Of a DNA stretch of 64,000 bases, positions 33,045 through 44,447 are shown piece after piece. The DNA comes from Oscheius tipulae (taxonomy: Eukaryota; Nematoda; Chromadorea; Rhabditida; Rhabditidae). The position numbers and the translations under genes were made by a program. Within the stretch, counting starts at the first letter, position 1; each line of letters starts with the position of its first letter. The stretch spans positions 2,666,001 to 2,730,000 of the forward strand of contig JASJZH010000001.1 of NCBI GenBank assembly GCA_037178975.1, in the 5' to 3' direction. Below the pieces are notes generated by a model. That model worked only from the letters and a program-made list of their open reading frames with translations. It did not search any database and was not told the DNA's origin.

Positions 33045-34464
33045 TTATAATACCCTATGTGTGACGTCTTGGATCCCGTAACATTCTTCGACTCCAAAGT
33101 ATTCCACATCTCGATTGAGTTCTTCCACGAAGGAATCAGGAGAGGAGGACAGAGATCCATCGTTCAGAATACAATTGGTTTTCTCCTTCGGGTAAAACAT
33201 GACACTCATGCAGGTATAGTCTTTCGTATTGAGACATGCCTTCAAGCAGGCAGCCTTGTTTGAGACCTTTTTGGCCTCTCTCATTGAGCTCAAAAGGACA
33301 GCCTGCTGGACGTGTTCTATTGTAGCACCATAACATTTTGTTGCCGTGCTCTCTGAACAGAGTTTGAGGTTCGAAACTTGAAAAGATGGCTACCTGGAAC
33401 ACACATCTTGGAGTACAGAGTGGTGGGCTCGTGTACTTCTATATTGTTGGCTATGCTATTGTAGACGACACATTCTTGGGTCTCGTGAGAGTAACCGGCG
33501 GCCAGACAACTTTTTGGACCCTGAAACTGTGAACAGCCACTGTCACTGTTACTCACGTTCAAACACGTTGACACACAGTCGTCCTCATTCGTGACAATCT
33601 TATCCTTCCACTCCGTATCCACCGCTCTAATACCTTCTTGCCTAGTCAGAATGTGGTCTTCTCCCTCAGGACAGTCATCTAAACCAATCTTATACGTGTT
33701 TTTTTTAGCCCAGAACTCACAAGAAATCTCCTCCTCCTTTTTTTTCTTCTTCTGAACTGTAGGAGCAGCATGCATTTTGGCTCTCGTGGTTGTGTTCAGA
33801 CATTTCTGTGGATCCTCAACGATTGGCTGGAAGAGGGTGGAAGAGGTAGACTCTTGGAAGGAGGCTTCTCCAGCTCGTTCTGAGAAGATCTCACACATTG
33901 AGAGTGACTCCTCGTAGACCACTGTTTTGCATCTCTGGGATCTAGAAAACAGTTGGTTTCTTGTACCTTCCGCCCGTTTATCTGTCTCTCTGCCTCTCTG
34001 CCACTCTGTACTCGACTTACTTCGTACACATCTTGAGACAATCCTTTATCGACTTGCTGATCTTCCTGTCAATCGGAACAGCTCCAGATAGTCTCGTGTT
34101 TTCAATCGCCTCGAAACATTTGGACACATTTGTCAGCTTGAACCTCTTCTGGACATTCTTCAGCGGACCATGGATTATGGCCCCCGGAGCTGAGATGTAG
34201 TCATGATGCCAGAGAAGAGGATTTGTCAGTTCTACTTCGACCTAACTTTTGGATTTTACCGCAACTGACAAAACTTACTAATTTCCCCTGCCTGTCGATG
34301 GTCCTGAGCTCAATCTTCCGCCCATTCCTGTCGATTATCTGCGACTTGGAGCGATAGGGCTTCTCGGGAAAACGCTCAATGTGGTCCGAGGTTAGAAGGA
34401 TGCCATTGTTGAGAGAAACTGTCTGTAAACGTAGTTTGAACTCGCCCAATATAGATATATTCAA
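33045..34464 (-). CDS. PAN/Apple-domain protein
   Basis: Probable extracellular adhesion or matrix protein. Exons 34464-34279, 34241-34021, 33941-33394 and 33376-33045 give 428 residues with consistent phases. Three PAN/Apple-like Cys modules can be read: CFEAIENTRL...DCLKMC...C..V.YEE...C; CPEGEDH...DCVSTCL...CSQF...C..Y; and CYGATIEH...AACLKACLNT..YTC.SVMFY...CILN. Each has the central C-x3-C followed by a late C pair typical of the fold. A Lys-rich linker (KKKKKEEE) joins modules one and two. No signal peptide is seen at the given start, so a 5' exon with it is probably missing. Related nematode PAN proteins act in cuticle and lumen matrices. Confidence 0.75.
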
Positions 34465-34907
34465 TCATTCTCATTTATCACATATTGTTTTTAGGATACA
34501 AAGTCAGAATACCTCAATGCCCCAGAGTGCGTCGCTTGAATGTTGCATTATTGATTTCTAAAGTGATTCCATTCACTTTCGTACTGCTCACCCATACAAC
34601 AGATCTCATTACATTCTAATTTATCACATGTTCCACGAACTGTCTCTTCTTGACGATAGATTGCTCTATACTGTTTTCAGAAAGGTATTACTTTTCCCTC
34701 TATGCTCTTTGTACTGTTCAAACTGTGATCTTTCTTGAAGGACTGAGATCTGTGATTTGTTGTGAAAAGTGGGCACTAATACATTTGTTTTCGTGACGGG
34801 ACCTTCGTCCAAGCCAAAGACAGTCCTTTAGTCAGAACATGGCTGAGCATTCAATGTTTGCGTGCTAAACGGGTTTGATTTTTTTCGCTTGTACATTCCA
34901 CTTGCAG
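34465..34907. other. Gap between two divergent genes
   Basis: Should hold the missing 5' exons of the PAN-domain gene (-) and the F-box-like gene (+). None could be fixed with certainty. Confidence 0.4.
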
Positions 34908-36173
34908 CTACCCTATCGCCTATTTTTTCGTCTAAGAAGAACCTGCAAATCTCTGAACAGCTTCGCCGAAAAGCACTACCAAATCGAACTTCATTGTCCC
35001 TATCTCTTATCCATTGAATCTCATTCTATCGGTGGCCAAGAGCAATACAATATAGTTGTAAGTTGTGGTCGGGAACTGAACCTACTCCTTTCCAGATTTT
35101 CAAGAAAAATGGTGAACAGCACAGAATTACGGACCCTCAGAAGGACCTACAGTGTATATCTTTAAAAGAGATCACTCTAGTAAGTTCGGCGCGGTTAGCC
35201 CTATTCTTTGAACGTGTTTTTGGGACCAAGAAGTCATTTTCCATATTTGGCAAGTTGTAACCCTTGAAAATCTCTACAGCTTTTCAGAACATAGCAAAAC
35301 AAAACAGAACACCGAAATTGACTTCATGGGCCTGAAAAATATATTCTGTGAGACTGTAAAGTTGATGCTTTTCAGAATGTTATCAATGAGAATGCAACAG
35401 AGGTACATTGGCGTCTCCCAGCCAGACTCTCCTGCAAGACTCTCATACTCCACAATGATTACAATGATACCGGAATCGGTCTCAGTTATTACTTCCGGTT
35501 CCGAGAGCTCTACGTGAACGAATGTGGCCCTGAATATCTTGCTACGATCACCAAATTCTGTCGTCATGTTCACGCAGAGACTTGTGTCCTATCAAAGATG
35601 GACTACGAGACAATTACGAAGTTTGAAACCTATGATACTAGGACGCCTTTTTATGATTTGGAGGGACTACTGAAGGTTGGTACAAAACTTATCAATAACA
35701 GTTTGCTGCGGAAGTATTGACTTACTATACTTTTCTGTCCCTATCTGTTGGAAAAAGTCTTTACTGCAAATCTCAGAAAACTGTCATTTCAGCATTTCAC
35801 CGAGTGCGGAACTGGGACTCTTCGACGTCTCTACATGTCTCGAGACACTTCACAGCAGTTGAGTTATGCCAATCTGGGAATGTCAAGCCTCTACAGTTAC
35901 TTCGACCAAATAACTAATGATCTCTACTGCAAGACAATCTTGGACGATCAGGTACTACTCATGGCGGTGACACTTCGCGGCTACAGCTTTGAGTTACTAT
36001 CCGAGGATGCATTCTTGCCCACCTTGGTGGGAAGGGTACACGAGCACTCAAGAAAGACGAACATTCCTCTTGATGCTTCTATCATTTTTGAGAAACTGGC
36101 TTGTTCTGTGCCAAAACAATACTCCGCTGTACTCAAAGCTTATATTGATGTGATAAACGATCATTGGAATTAA
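34908..36173 (+). CDS. F-box-like protein, 5' end missing
   Basis: Exons 34908-35057, 35096-35179, 35376-35675 and 35793-36173 are all phase 0 and give at least 304 residues, ending INDHWN. The first exon reads LPYRLFFRLRRTCKSLNSFA, which matches the LP...FRLRRTCKS pattern of an F-box. The rest is unrecognised; nematode F-box proteins often carry divergent substrate-binding tails. Such proteins link substrates to SCF ubiquitin ligases (family knowledge). An initiator exon must lie upstream. The third intron holds a hairpin repeat. The last exon overlaps, on the other strand, the possible end of the next gene. Confidence 0.68.
35243..35293. repeat. Dispersed hairpin repeat, copy 7 (diverged)
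   Basis: GGCAAGTTGTAA opposite CTACAGCTTTTCAGAACAT, in an intron of the F-box-like gene. Confidence 0.5.
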
Positions 36174-37658
36174 TGAACGTGACTGTCTATAGCGTCCCTG
36201 TCTCTTTGCGTTGTAAGTTTTACCCACCTTAGCTGCTCTGGCAATCGGTCTGTCAACTTGCTTCAGTTTGGCAGCATGTGCTCTCATTCTTGTCAATTCT
36301 GCCTCGACCGCGAATCTCGGATCCTAAAGCCATCCTCTTTTAAATCTTCCCTGTCTCCAAACCTTTCTCATATGTTCCACTTCCATCTCATTGCTCGGCG
36401 CCCTGTAATCTTCCCTCATAACGCCTCCATCTATCCGGTTATCCTCGTAGAACTGAGTTCCAGAGACGAGAAACCGTCCTTGACTTGACTCTTGAACTTG
36501 CCATTCTGATGCTCTATGGAGTGGGACAAGAGTCTCCTTGCTGGTTGGTCTAAACCAGCACTTTCAGAAAGTTTGGAACCTAACAAACCCTTTGAAAACC
36601 CGCGCATGGGTATCGCTCTCGATGTTCCGGTGAACTTCCCTAACCTCATCCTCGATAACTGGTTCGAGTATTTCTGGTAGCGGGGCGAAAGTCCGACTAG
36701 CTGGCGGTCTACTGGTCCACGGACTGGCTTCCCAATTCGGGGATAGGGTCAGTGGAATAGGGGTTGTGGTCGACGAGAGTTGGGTAGTTTCCTGTGGCTG
36801 GAGGGAGGTGAGAAGAGATTCCGTCACCGCAAATGGCTCTTCTTCGATTGTCTCTTTCGGTCTTCTGGTCTCTTCGATCTCATTCTCCTCGACCCATTCT
36901 TCAGAGTCATCGGAGGGAAGAGCATCAGCAGCTGGGTCTATCTGTGAAACCTTTCATAAGTCTTTTGGAATTAAACTCAACAAAGAGCTGTATAGTGAGC
37001 AGAGACGAGAGAGACTAAAGTCAATCCATCTTGTACCCAGTACACTTGTCTCATTTGTTTACTTTTACTCCAACCAACCAGAAGAGTCTGCCAGGGGCCT
37101 CGAATCATTGTCAGAACATGAAGACCCCCTTGAACAAGAGTAGATCTATTGATAGTCTTTGGTAATGCGTAATTTCAGAGTCCTCGCAAAAGAAGCGCTT
37201 ATCAGACCAAACCCCTGTTTCAATTTGTATCACTAGTCCTGTAACTAGAACTCTAGAATCACAATAACAGCAGAAATGAAACTGAACCAACCGTATTAGT
37301 CTTCTCGTCCGAATCAGCCATATTGAACAGACTCTCATTTAGCCGCTTGTACAGAGCATTGAAGTTGTCCCCGGGAGATCGAGAGAAGATTTTCTTGTCT
37401 GCGGGGAACGGTGTGGTCGTGGGTAGGGCAACTGATCGCGATTTCACGGGACTAAAACCGTTTATTTGGATCGAGAATCAGGACTTACCTCTCCGAAAAC
37501 ATTGACAGCTTCTTCAGAAGAGGGTTGGCGCTGATCAAAGTTGTGACGTTGACTGTTGGAGAGACTCTGAGAGCAGGTGGCTTGCCTTCTCCATCTGGTC
37601 GTGGTATTGCCGCCAAAACGGTGTCCATGAAGAGTAAAAGGAGTATTCGAGGAGACAT
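36048..37658 (-). CDS. Orphan secreted-type protein
   Basis: Family not recognised. Exons 37658-37489, 37451-37292, 36941-36589, 36549-36363 and from 36323; phases agree. The start gives a hydrophobic N-terminus (MSPRILLLFMDTVLAA) like a signal peptide. Then come a Ser/Thr/Pro-rich acidic region (SDDSEEWVEENEIEETRR, TTQLSSTTTPIPLTLSP) and a basic helical tail (RFAVEAELTRMRAHAAKLKQ). Two introns are 39 bases. The tail may splice out at 36228 (AAG|GTGGGT) or read on to a stop at 36048. In the latter case its last 126 bases overlap the F-box gene antisense. About 322-381 residues. Confidence 0.55.
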
Positions 37659-38330
37659 CTCTCTCGGTCGGTCTAAGATCGGTTTCGGCCAATTATTGAG
37701 AAGGGAGAGGAGGGAAATGGGACGACTAGCGGAGGGGATGACCGGGGGGTGCCAAACTGTTGTGAAGCTATGAGACAGGGGCGAGAGACAGAGAGACCAC
37801 CAGTAAAAATGTTATGACTGGGAGAAAGTGAGAAAGAGTCTAGTGACCTCAATGAGTTTTGCGATGCGGTAATTGAGTGAAAAAAAGAGCGAAATCATGG
37901 GATTCTCTCCCACCCGTAGACTCTATTTGCATCTTATCGTCTCTTTTAGGCCTCGAGAAACGATTGGACTATGGGGAGGGGGCTGTAGGACAGTTAGGAG
38001 AAAATGATGGTCACGGCCAAGATTAGACTGGCAGGGTGAAAGTTAGAAGGGAAAGTGGTGTGGGCGCGGACCTCACTCAGCCGGCATTAACCCAGATGAG
38101 AGGACCAAGACGAAAGGAGAGGAAGAGCAGGGGGCCGGAAGAACAAGGATCAGGTCGGAACTGGATGGATTTGGTCAGTGAGGACGTTTTTCTAGTCCAT
38201 CAAAAAGTGTTCATCAGGACGGGTACAGGAAGACAGAGAGACGAGCATAGAGAGACAGAAATAGAAAAGACATGTATTAGAATGACAGATAAAAATAGTC
38301 ATATTGCTCTATGTTCGTCGAAAGATCGAA

Positions 38331-41300
38331 TTACCAAAATTCCTTCCTGTTCAAATGGGACGGTGGCGAATTGACTGAACGAGCCAGACGTCCGGAAGCA
38401 ATTTTGACTGTAGTAAAATGTTCAGCCAGGGCCTTCATTCTGTCTTCCCTTCTTCTAGTAGCCGTTGTCTGAAAAATGGCAGAAAAGAAAAGAGCTACCA
38501 CGTTGTAATATTTCTAGTCTATGTTGGAAGTACACAGCCAAAAGGTGACAAGAGAGCAAAAAAATTGGTAGTTTGGAAGAAGTACGCGACGAGCTGATGT
38601 TCAAGTACCTCTACTGAAGCCTGGATTCGGCAAGACGATGAAATATTGAACTTGTCATTTTTTGTTAAGAATAAGCCCGTGGCACTATTTGCTCCTCTGC
38701 TTCTGTGCTGTGCTGCCGTCTCCTTCGATTCAAAACACATAAGTCTATATAGTTTCACAAATTCTTCTTCCTTTTCCACTAAACAAGATCTAGAAAAAAG
38801 CAAAAGACCATTCAGAGTAACTATGACATTATGCGATCCCGTATTCACGCACTTCGGTATCATCATTATGATGCAGGATTCGAACCAGAGAGCAATTCGC
38901 CACAGTGCTGACACTTTTGCACTGCGCCATTGATGTCAGTCTGCCCGTTCTCAGGCTAAGGCTCTTGAAGTGGAGATTCTCGAGGCAGGGGAAAAAAGAG
39001 ACATAGAGAGTTGGCTGTTAAAATATTTGAGCTGTTTGAAACTATCGGTATCGTTGAAAATAGCTACGGCAAATGTGGTTCACACAATGCCGCCTCGAGA
39101 AAGCAATGTATCAAAGTGGAAAAGACGTTTATTAGGACTATTTCGTTCAGAAGAGAACATCTCTGGCAGTATTTGGAATTTTTGGAAGATGAGAGAGAAG
39201 GCGAGAATCGAGTGATGAAATGCAGACTGAGCAAAGACTCTTCGGGTGTCATGAGAGGCGCTTAGGCCCGTCCCTAAACAGTTTTTGTTGTGGAAGAAAT
39301 TGTCGGGAACTCACGTAATAAGGCCAGTAACTGTAGGGAGAATAGGCCATCGTAGCCATTTGTTGGTCCTTCGAAGGAGCAGCTTGTTGCTCGACTACCA
39401 CTCTCTTGGCATGCTTGTTGGCCTGAAAATTGTTCATTCTCTCTCTGTCCCTCTGTTTCTCCCTTTCTCCCTAGATAAGGAATGTTTCCAATCTCTTCAC
39501 TTCTGTCAACAGTTTGAAACGGCTGGAATTATTGCGATTCGGGCAGGAGCGATCTAGGTCGGTCCACTATCACAATATCAGAAGCGAAGGTCGTAGATAG
39601 TTGACCTTATAGGCAACGGGCCGCGCCCAATTAGTTCTCTACACATAAAGCGGAGGGAGAAAACTGGTTGAATTCAACAGTGTTAAATGTCAATTCATGT
39701 GCTTTTTTGGTCGTAATGTGGGGTGACTGGTTCAACATTCCTCTTACTCTTCAGGAAAGGTTTCTAACGTTTAAAATGATTGTCACCGAACAGCACTTTC
39801 TGAGACGATGATCACTGGTTAGAACGAAGTGGACGGGCTATACTATCAATGCAGAAAGTAATGGATGGCGACTGTTTCCGAAGCAAAGAATATACATCTC
39901 TAGCCTGTAACAGCTACTGTTCTGCGCAATTTCCATTCTGAGAAAGTTTATGATCCCAGTGGATGACGATACCACATGGCTGAATCTTACTGTCAGAATG
40001 CCGAGTTGCCGAGCACTATTCTGCTCTACAAAGTCAATCTCGAACAATTTGATATCTGCAAAGTTGTAGAAGGGATTCAGGGCTATAACTTTACAGAATA
40101 CCAAAAAGCCGGAGATTGCCTTCTTGGCTGGAACCGCAGTTGAACTTCAATCTAAGGGTGTCTCCATTAGAGGCTCCAAGTCTGTTGAATTGCGCTTTTT
40201 CTATTTCTCCGCTTTTTATCCACTTTTATACAAAAAAAGTCGGTCAAAGTTTAGTCAATCTACTCCCCTTCACCTATCTGCCCTCGATGGCAGAGAGATA
40301 CAGAGAGAGGAGCATATCCGGTTATGGATTATTCGATTGCGATTACGGAGTAATGTTGTCCCAGAGAACAAAAAAGGAAAATAAAAAACGAACCTTCTTG
40401 GCATGAAGACACGAACAACAAGTAGCGATGCAGATGGGCAGAGTCAGGACAAGGGTGGCCAAAGCTGCGGCAAAAACAACGAAAATTCCGATCGAAGTCC
40501 AAAGACGTAGTCGTACCTGTAAAAAATTTGTATGTTTTCTTATTTTCTTCACCACTGCACGCCAATTTTTCGGACAATAAGACAGTTTGTGTGCGCGCCT
40601 ATTGATCCCTCTGTTCACGGTCATTGCGGGAGAGAGACAACAGTTTCCGGTTCAAGAGAAAGAGCTAACGAGTTTACTGTACTCTTATCAATTGATCAAC
40701 GTGTCAGAAAACTTGGAAAAAAACTATTGAGTTTTTCTTATTGCGATAAGTTTTTACTATCCGAAGAAGCCCACACTGACACTCTCGCGCCAATTTTCAA
40801 ACGCTAGACAGCATTTTCCGATCTTTTGATGTTCTACAAAGTTGTAGTATTTGGTCTGCTTTACAACTTTAGCAAACATCAAAAATTCAAAAATAGAGAC
40901 GCGTCTCCCAAACTGACTTGACTTACAAAAAGTAATTACTGTCTCAAAGTATGTGTGACAAAAATTCGACATCGCAAAGCTGTATTTTCACTTCTCGATC
41001 CCAAAAACCACGATGAGAAGTCCCGAGAATTCAAAAGACTTACTCCGCAACGCATGTTGCAGGCCGGCTGCTGGTCCTGTGGCAGCTTTCCAAAAATGTC
41101 GTTTACGCACTTTCCGACGGTGAAATAGCTGTAGTAGACCTCCTCACATTCGTCATCACACCTTTGTCTCGATTCATCGTTCGTCGACGAGAAATAGCTG
41201 TAAACGAGGCGGTTAGTCTCTAGAGAAGGCCATCGATGGCTATCTCTCTCTATCTCTCTGTCCCACACTTTCCTTTCGGGTCAAGATCTTCTTCTTTTCC

Positions 41301-41643
41301 AAGCACAGACAGTATAGGCTAAAAAGTGAATGTGAGGCGCCTCGGTCAACTTGTTCTCGCTTTGTTGCACAACGCGATTTTGGAGGCACGGCCTTGAACA
41401 AGAGGGCGGTTTTTGGCACGCGACAACTGTCATTCTAACAATATTATCAACAAGAATGGTCTGAGAGAAAGGACACTGGAAGGTGTGGGAGCTGAAAAAC
41501 TGGAAAGATCAGAGAAAGAATCCGAACCCCGGAGCACAGGTGCAAATCTGTCCGTTGAAGAGCTGGTTGGCAGAACAGACGGGCTGATCTTGTGCCAAGA
41601 CGACGGCCGGCAAGAGGAGAACGAACAACAGCGGCAACGACAT
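38331..41643 (-). CDS. Orphan single-pass membrane protein with Cys-rich ectodomain
   Basis: Exons 41643-41528, 41197-41044, 40516-40394, 39422-39315 and 38468-38331 give 212 residues with all phases matching. Residues 1-17 (MSLPLLFVLLLPAVVLA) are a signal peptide. The ectodomain has eight Cys (CSANQLFNGQICTCAPGFG, then RQRCDDECEE, GKCVND, ACNMRCG). One transmembrane helix (SIGIFVVFAAALATLVLTLP) is followed by a Cys cluster (CIATCCSCLHAKK) that looks like a palmitoylation site. The cytoplasmic tail is basic (TTATRRREDRMKALAEH). Topology type I. No family was recognised. Two introns contain hairpin repeats and one a tRNA-like relic. Exon 1 ends at a weak donor (GTTCGG). Confidence 0.65.
38858..38935 (-). 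repeat. tRNA-like relic with consensus B box
   Basis: On the minus strand ATGGCGCAGTGC (A-box-like) is followed 40 bases later by GGTTCGAATCC, a perfect B box. No full cloverleaf; probably a SINE head or dead tRNA, in an intron of the membrane-protein gene. Confidence 0.55.
40049..40102. repeat. Dispersed hairpin repeat, copy 8
   Basis: TATCTGCAAAGTTGTAG opposite CTATAACTTTACAGAATA, in an intron of the membrane-protein gene. Confidence 0.7.
40824..40884. repeat. Dispersed hairpin repeat, copy 9
   Basis: TTTTGATGTTCTACAAAGTT and its partner end in TTTTGATG / CATCAAAA, so the arms reach about 24 bases. The following 50 bases (CTCCCAAACTGACTTGACTT onward) match 1688-1745 in the calcium-channel gene. 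Confidence 0.75.
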
Positions 41644-42951
41644 GACGGGAAAGGACTGCGAGGGGCGGGGCAACCCAAACGGACAGCGGAATCCACGGAA
41701 TGTTTGAGCGGGAGAGGAGGCTGGGGGAAGCAACAACAAGGTAGCAACATATTAGGATGTTGTCTCTCTTTCTCTCTCTCTTAGTCTCTTTGTCACTAAT
41801 CAGCAGTGTAGTGTCTATCCCTGTCCCTTGTTAGTTACTCCGTTTTGCTAATAATCGAGATGTTTCGAGCTTTTGAAGCAAATATATTTACAGCATTTTC
41901 AGCAAAATTTGTTACAAAACTTTGAAGTACCGTAATTAGGAACTTACTCGAGGGTATGATGAGTCTAGCGACTCGATGACTGGCACACAGTCTCTTTATC
42001 TGTAAATGTCTTCAGATTATCCCTCCTTTTTGGGCAACCTGAGGATTATTGTGATCAGTCATTTTCCGGAACATTGACCACGGATGTGGAGAATGGTGGA
42101 ACACAACAAGGACAAGAAAACTTCTTTCAGAGAGTCATGAGAATGACGAGTTGCAGATGTGGATCGGCTAGTCGGGTAAAATTGTCATTGGTTGCCAACA
42201 TCAAAAAATCATCCAGCTGTACAGCTTCGACGTCTTCAGCTCAAGAACAGCCAATCAGTTTAGGGTTACCAAATCTCCTCGAAGTTTCCGCTTTCATGCG
42301 ACTTTTCGCCCCTCTACGTACATTTTTGGTCTTTCTGATGTTCTACAAAATTGTCGATCAGGCAAAATTCTACAACTTTTCAGAACATTCTGAAATTGGA
42401 AAATGAACAAGGCAACTCGAAAGTTTTACACAAAGCGCCAGCTCATTAGGTTTAGAAGAACTTTGTTCCTCGGTGACAGAGTCAGGTAAGAGCTTTTGAC
42501 AGTTCCTAAACTTCCTTACTTGGACCGCTATGACTGTCTATAAATGAACTGTCACTGGAACTAATTGTCTGTAAGCTGTTGTCGTCTCTCTTTCTCGAGG
42601 GGTTTGTTTATGACAAACATTTCTAAATGTGTCTGACCGGAAAGAGGACTCTCCTTAGGTGTCAACGATCTGTTTTCTATATTTGTTCCATAGCCTCTCA
42701 CTAGGGGAACAGTTTTCTCTAAAAAGTACGATTGATAGCCGCCATTTCCGTGTTGTAAGACAGTGAGAGAGCGAGACGTAAACAACAGTACGGTTCCACA
42801 GTCGCTCTCTCGGATCGAACTCAGAAGAGGGCGACGCGTGCGGGGACAGCTCATAAACCATAACGATGTCCTTGACTTCCTCCGGATCCGTCTCTCTCTC
42901 TCTCCCCATGTCTATCTGACTGCTAACCCAATTACGGTCATCGGTTTTGTC
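41644..42951. other. Intergenic region with one hairpin repeat
   Basis: No supported gene. Open frames at 42074-42406 (+) and 42561-42854 (-) lack splice partners and recognisable motifs. It contains the promoter of the membrane-protein gene and a hairpin at 42334. Confidence 0.4.
42334..42393. repeat. Dispersed hairpin repeat, copy 10
   Basis: CTGATGTTCTACAAAATTGT opposite CTACAACTTTTCAGAACATT; intergenic. Confidence 0.65.
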
Positions 42952-43752
42952 ATGGCAGGAGAGAGAGACGCCCGTCTGTCAACGGCCGGTGAAGATAGCG
43001 CCGGGGCGAAGAAGACTGATTGCCAAGGTTGACGCTTTTCACTCCCTATGGTAATTGTTTCTGTGAATTAGAGGAAACTGATGGGCACACCCCTGTTGAG
43101 AGACTGCGAGAGGTCATCAACCGGTCCCTCCCATTCTTGGGTGGTGATAAACAGACAAGTAGCTGTAACAACTGGAAAGTACAGGAAGCGAGTAAGGTGA
43201 TTTCCTTCACTGTCATCATGTCCTTCGGTTCAGTAGACTGAAATCTGCTCCCATTTTTCCGTCGACATTTCATTGTCAGTCTGCTCCTTCTGCTTTTCTG
43301 TAAGTTTTCGGTAGCACGCACGAAGAGGGTACTTCGAGATGATCTTATGTGTTTCGGGGCCAATATGCATTTTTGAATTTTCTGATGTTCTGTAAAATTG
43401 TAGCCCCTATTTTGCTCTCTACAAATTTGCAGAACATCCGAAGACTGCTCAAAATGCCGTAATTTCCCGTTTCGTCAAGCTGGACAATGTAATAGATTCT
43501 GAGACTACGAATAGACGGAGACCAAATGCACAGAAGACTCGTAGAAAAAAAGCAAGAAGGAGAAGGAACTGGGCAAGGAGATACTTGAGCCAATTGGATT
43601 GGAAAATGATGGCTCTCTACCGTCCGACGGAAGATGTCAAGAAGAGTCTCTTCATCTTTCTCAAGAACTACCGTATCATCCTGAAAAATTACCAGAAGGG
43701 GATGAATTTTTCGGTCGAGGACGGCGACGATAGTACAAGACTCTGGAGGTGA
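42952..43752 (+). CDS. Small basic orphan protein
   Basis: Exons 42952-43027, 43072-43196 and 43480-43752 give 157 residues; all phases fit. The N-terminal part is mixed (ATG start MAGERDARLSTAGED). The C-terminal exon has an Arg/Lys-rich stretch (RRKKARRRRNWARRYL) like a nuclear or nucleic-acid-binding signal, then an amphipathic region (KSLFIFLKNYRIILKNYQKG). No family recognised. The second intron contains a hairpin repeat, and its acceptor (GTCAAG) is weak, so the exon join is uncertain. If the donor at 43196 is skipped a stop follows shortly. Confidence 0.45.
43381..43440. repeat. Dispersed hairpin repeat, copy 11
   Basis: CTGATGTTCTGTAAAATTGT opposite CTACAAATTTGCAGAACATC; within the second intron of the small basic orphan gene. 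Confidence 0.7.
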
Positions 43753-43839
43753 TGGTCAATAGCTACACGGAGAGTAGACTGGGGAAATAGGAATAAAAAC
43801 TGAATAACAAGAACAGAAAGAAGAGTCTCAAAGAAACAA

Positions 43840-43845
43840 TTTATT
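43840..43845 (-). promoter_or_regulatory. Polyadenylation signal of the orphan gene at 43863
   Basis: AATAAA on the minus strand 17 bases after the stop codon, giving a very short 3' UTR. Confidence 0.6.
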
Positions 43846-43862
43846 GAAAAGAATCTTCTTTT

Positions 43863-44447
43863 CTACTTCTGGCAGGAGACGAGGTCGTTGAGCTTGTCAA
43901 ACTCGTACTCGGAATAGGGCAGGACGACTGGACGGAATGCATCATCCTTGATGTACGAGTACTCCGTGTCCACCTGGGTCTCGGGCAGCTCGGCCACCTC
44001 GATCGACTTGACCAGACGACTGCTGGGAGCAAAGGCCACATGCTTCTGCTGACTACGGTAGGCCGGCTGGACGTCGTTCTTGAATCCGAGGTAGTGCGAC
44101 TCCTCGTACTGTCTCTCCTGGATGAAATAGTCTTCTGGGATCTGCTCGACCAGCTCCTTCTCCTCCTGTACCAGACTCTCCTCTTCCTTTTGGACAACAG
44201 TCTCCTTCTTCTTCTGGACAGTCTTCGGCAGGAAGTAGTTGACCGGGAGCTGTTCGACGCGAGTCGGCAGAGAGTTGTAGGCAGGAGCAGTCATTCCAGG
44301 CTGGATGTACATGGAGTAGACTGGCATCTTAGGAGCATCTGACTCGATGGCCGTCACCGTGTCGTTTTCTTCCTCCTCCTTCAGAACTGGCGACTCGGTG
44401 GACTCCTCGGCCACAACGCATGTTCGTTGTTTTGAATGAAGTTTCAT
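43863..44447 (-). CDS. Single-exon orphan protein, probably highly expressed
   Basis: One uninterrupted 194-residue frame. It is acidic with Glu/Lys blocks (KEEEENDTV, KKKETVVQKEEESLVQ) and repeated Tyr-Phe motifs of the form E-Q-(L/I)-P-x-(N/D)-Y-F (EQLPVNYF and EQIPEDYF). Codons are strongly C/G-ending, as in the SSP and ribosomal protein genes, which suggests high expression. No signal peptide or membrane segment. A TTTCAG site ten bases before the ATG is a likely trans-splice or 5' UTR acceptor, and a polyadenylation signal follows closely. Family not recognised. Confidence 0.75.
   Translation of the reverse strand: MKLHSKQRTCVVAEESTESPVLKEEEENDTVTAIESDAPKMPVYSMYIQPGMTAPAYNSLPTRVEQLPVNYFLPKTVQKKKETVVQKEEESLVQEEKELVEQIPEDYFIQERQYEESHYLGFKNDVQPAYRSQQKHVAFAPSSRLVKSIEVAELPETQVDTEYSYIKDDAFRPVVLPYSEYEFDKLNDLVSCQK

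Noticed and set aside
36048-41643. One long minus-strand gene joining both orphan secretory proteins
   Set aside because: A second signal-peptide-like start at 37658 and a clean stop at 38331 fit two genes better.
42074-42406. 110-codon plus-strand frame
   Set aside because: Second half runs into the hairpin repeat; no clear splice sites or motif.
42561-42854. 97-codon minus-strand frame
   Set aside because: Mixed composition, no splice consistency, overlaps low-complexity GAGA sequence.
43046-43363. 105-codon minus-strand frame
   Set aside because: Antisense to the better-supported plus-strand exons of the small basic gene.
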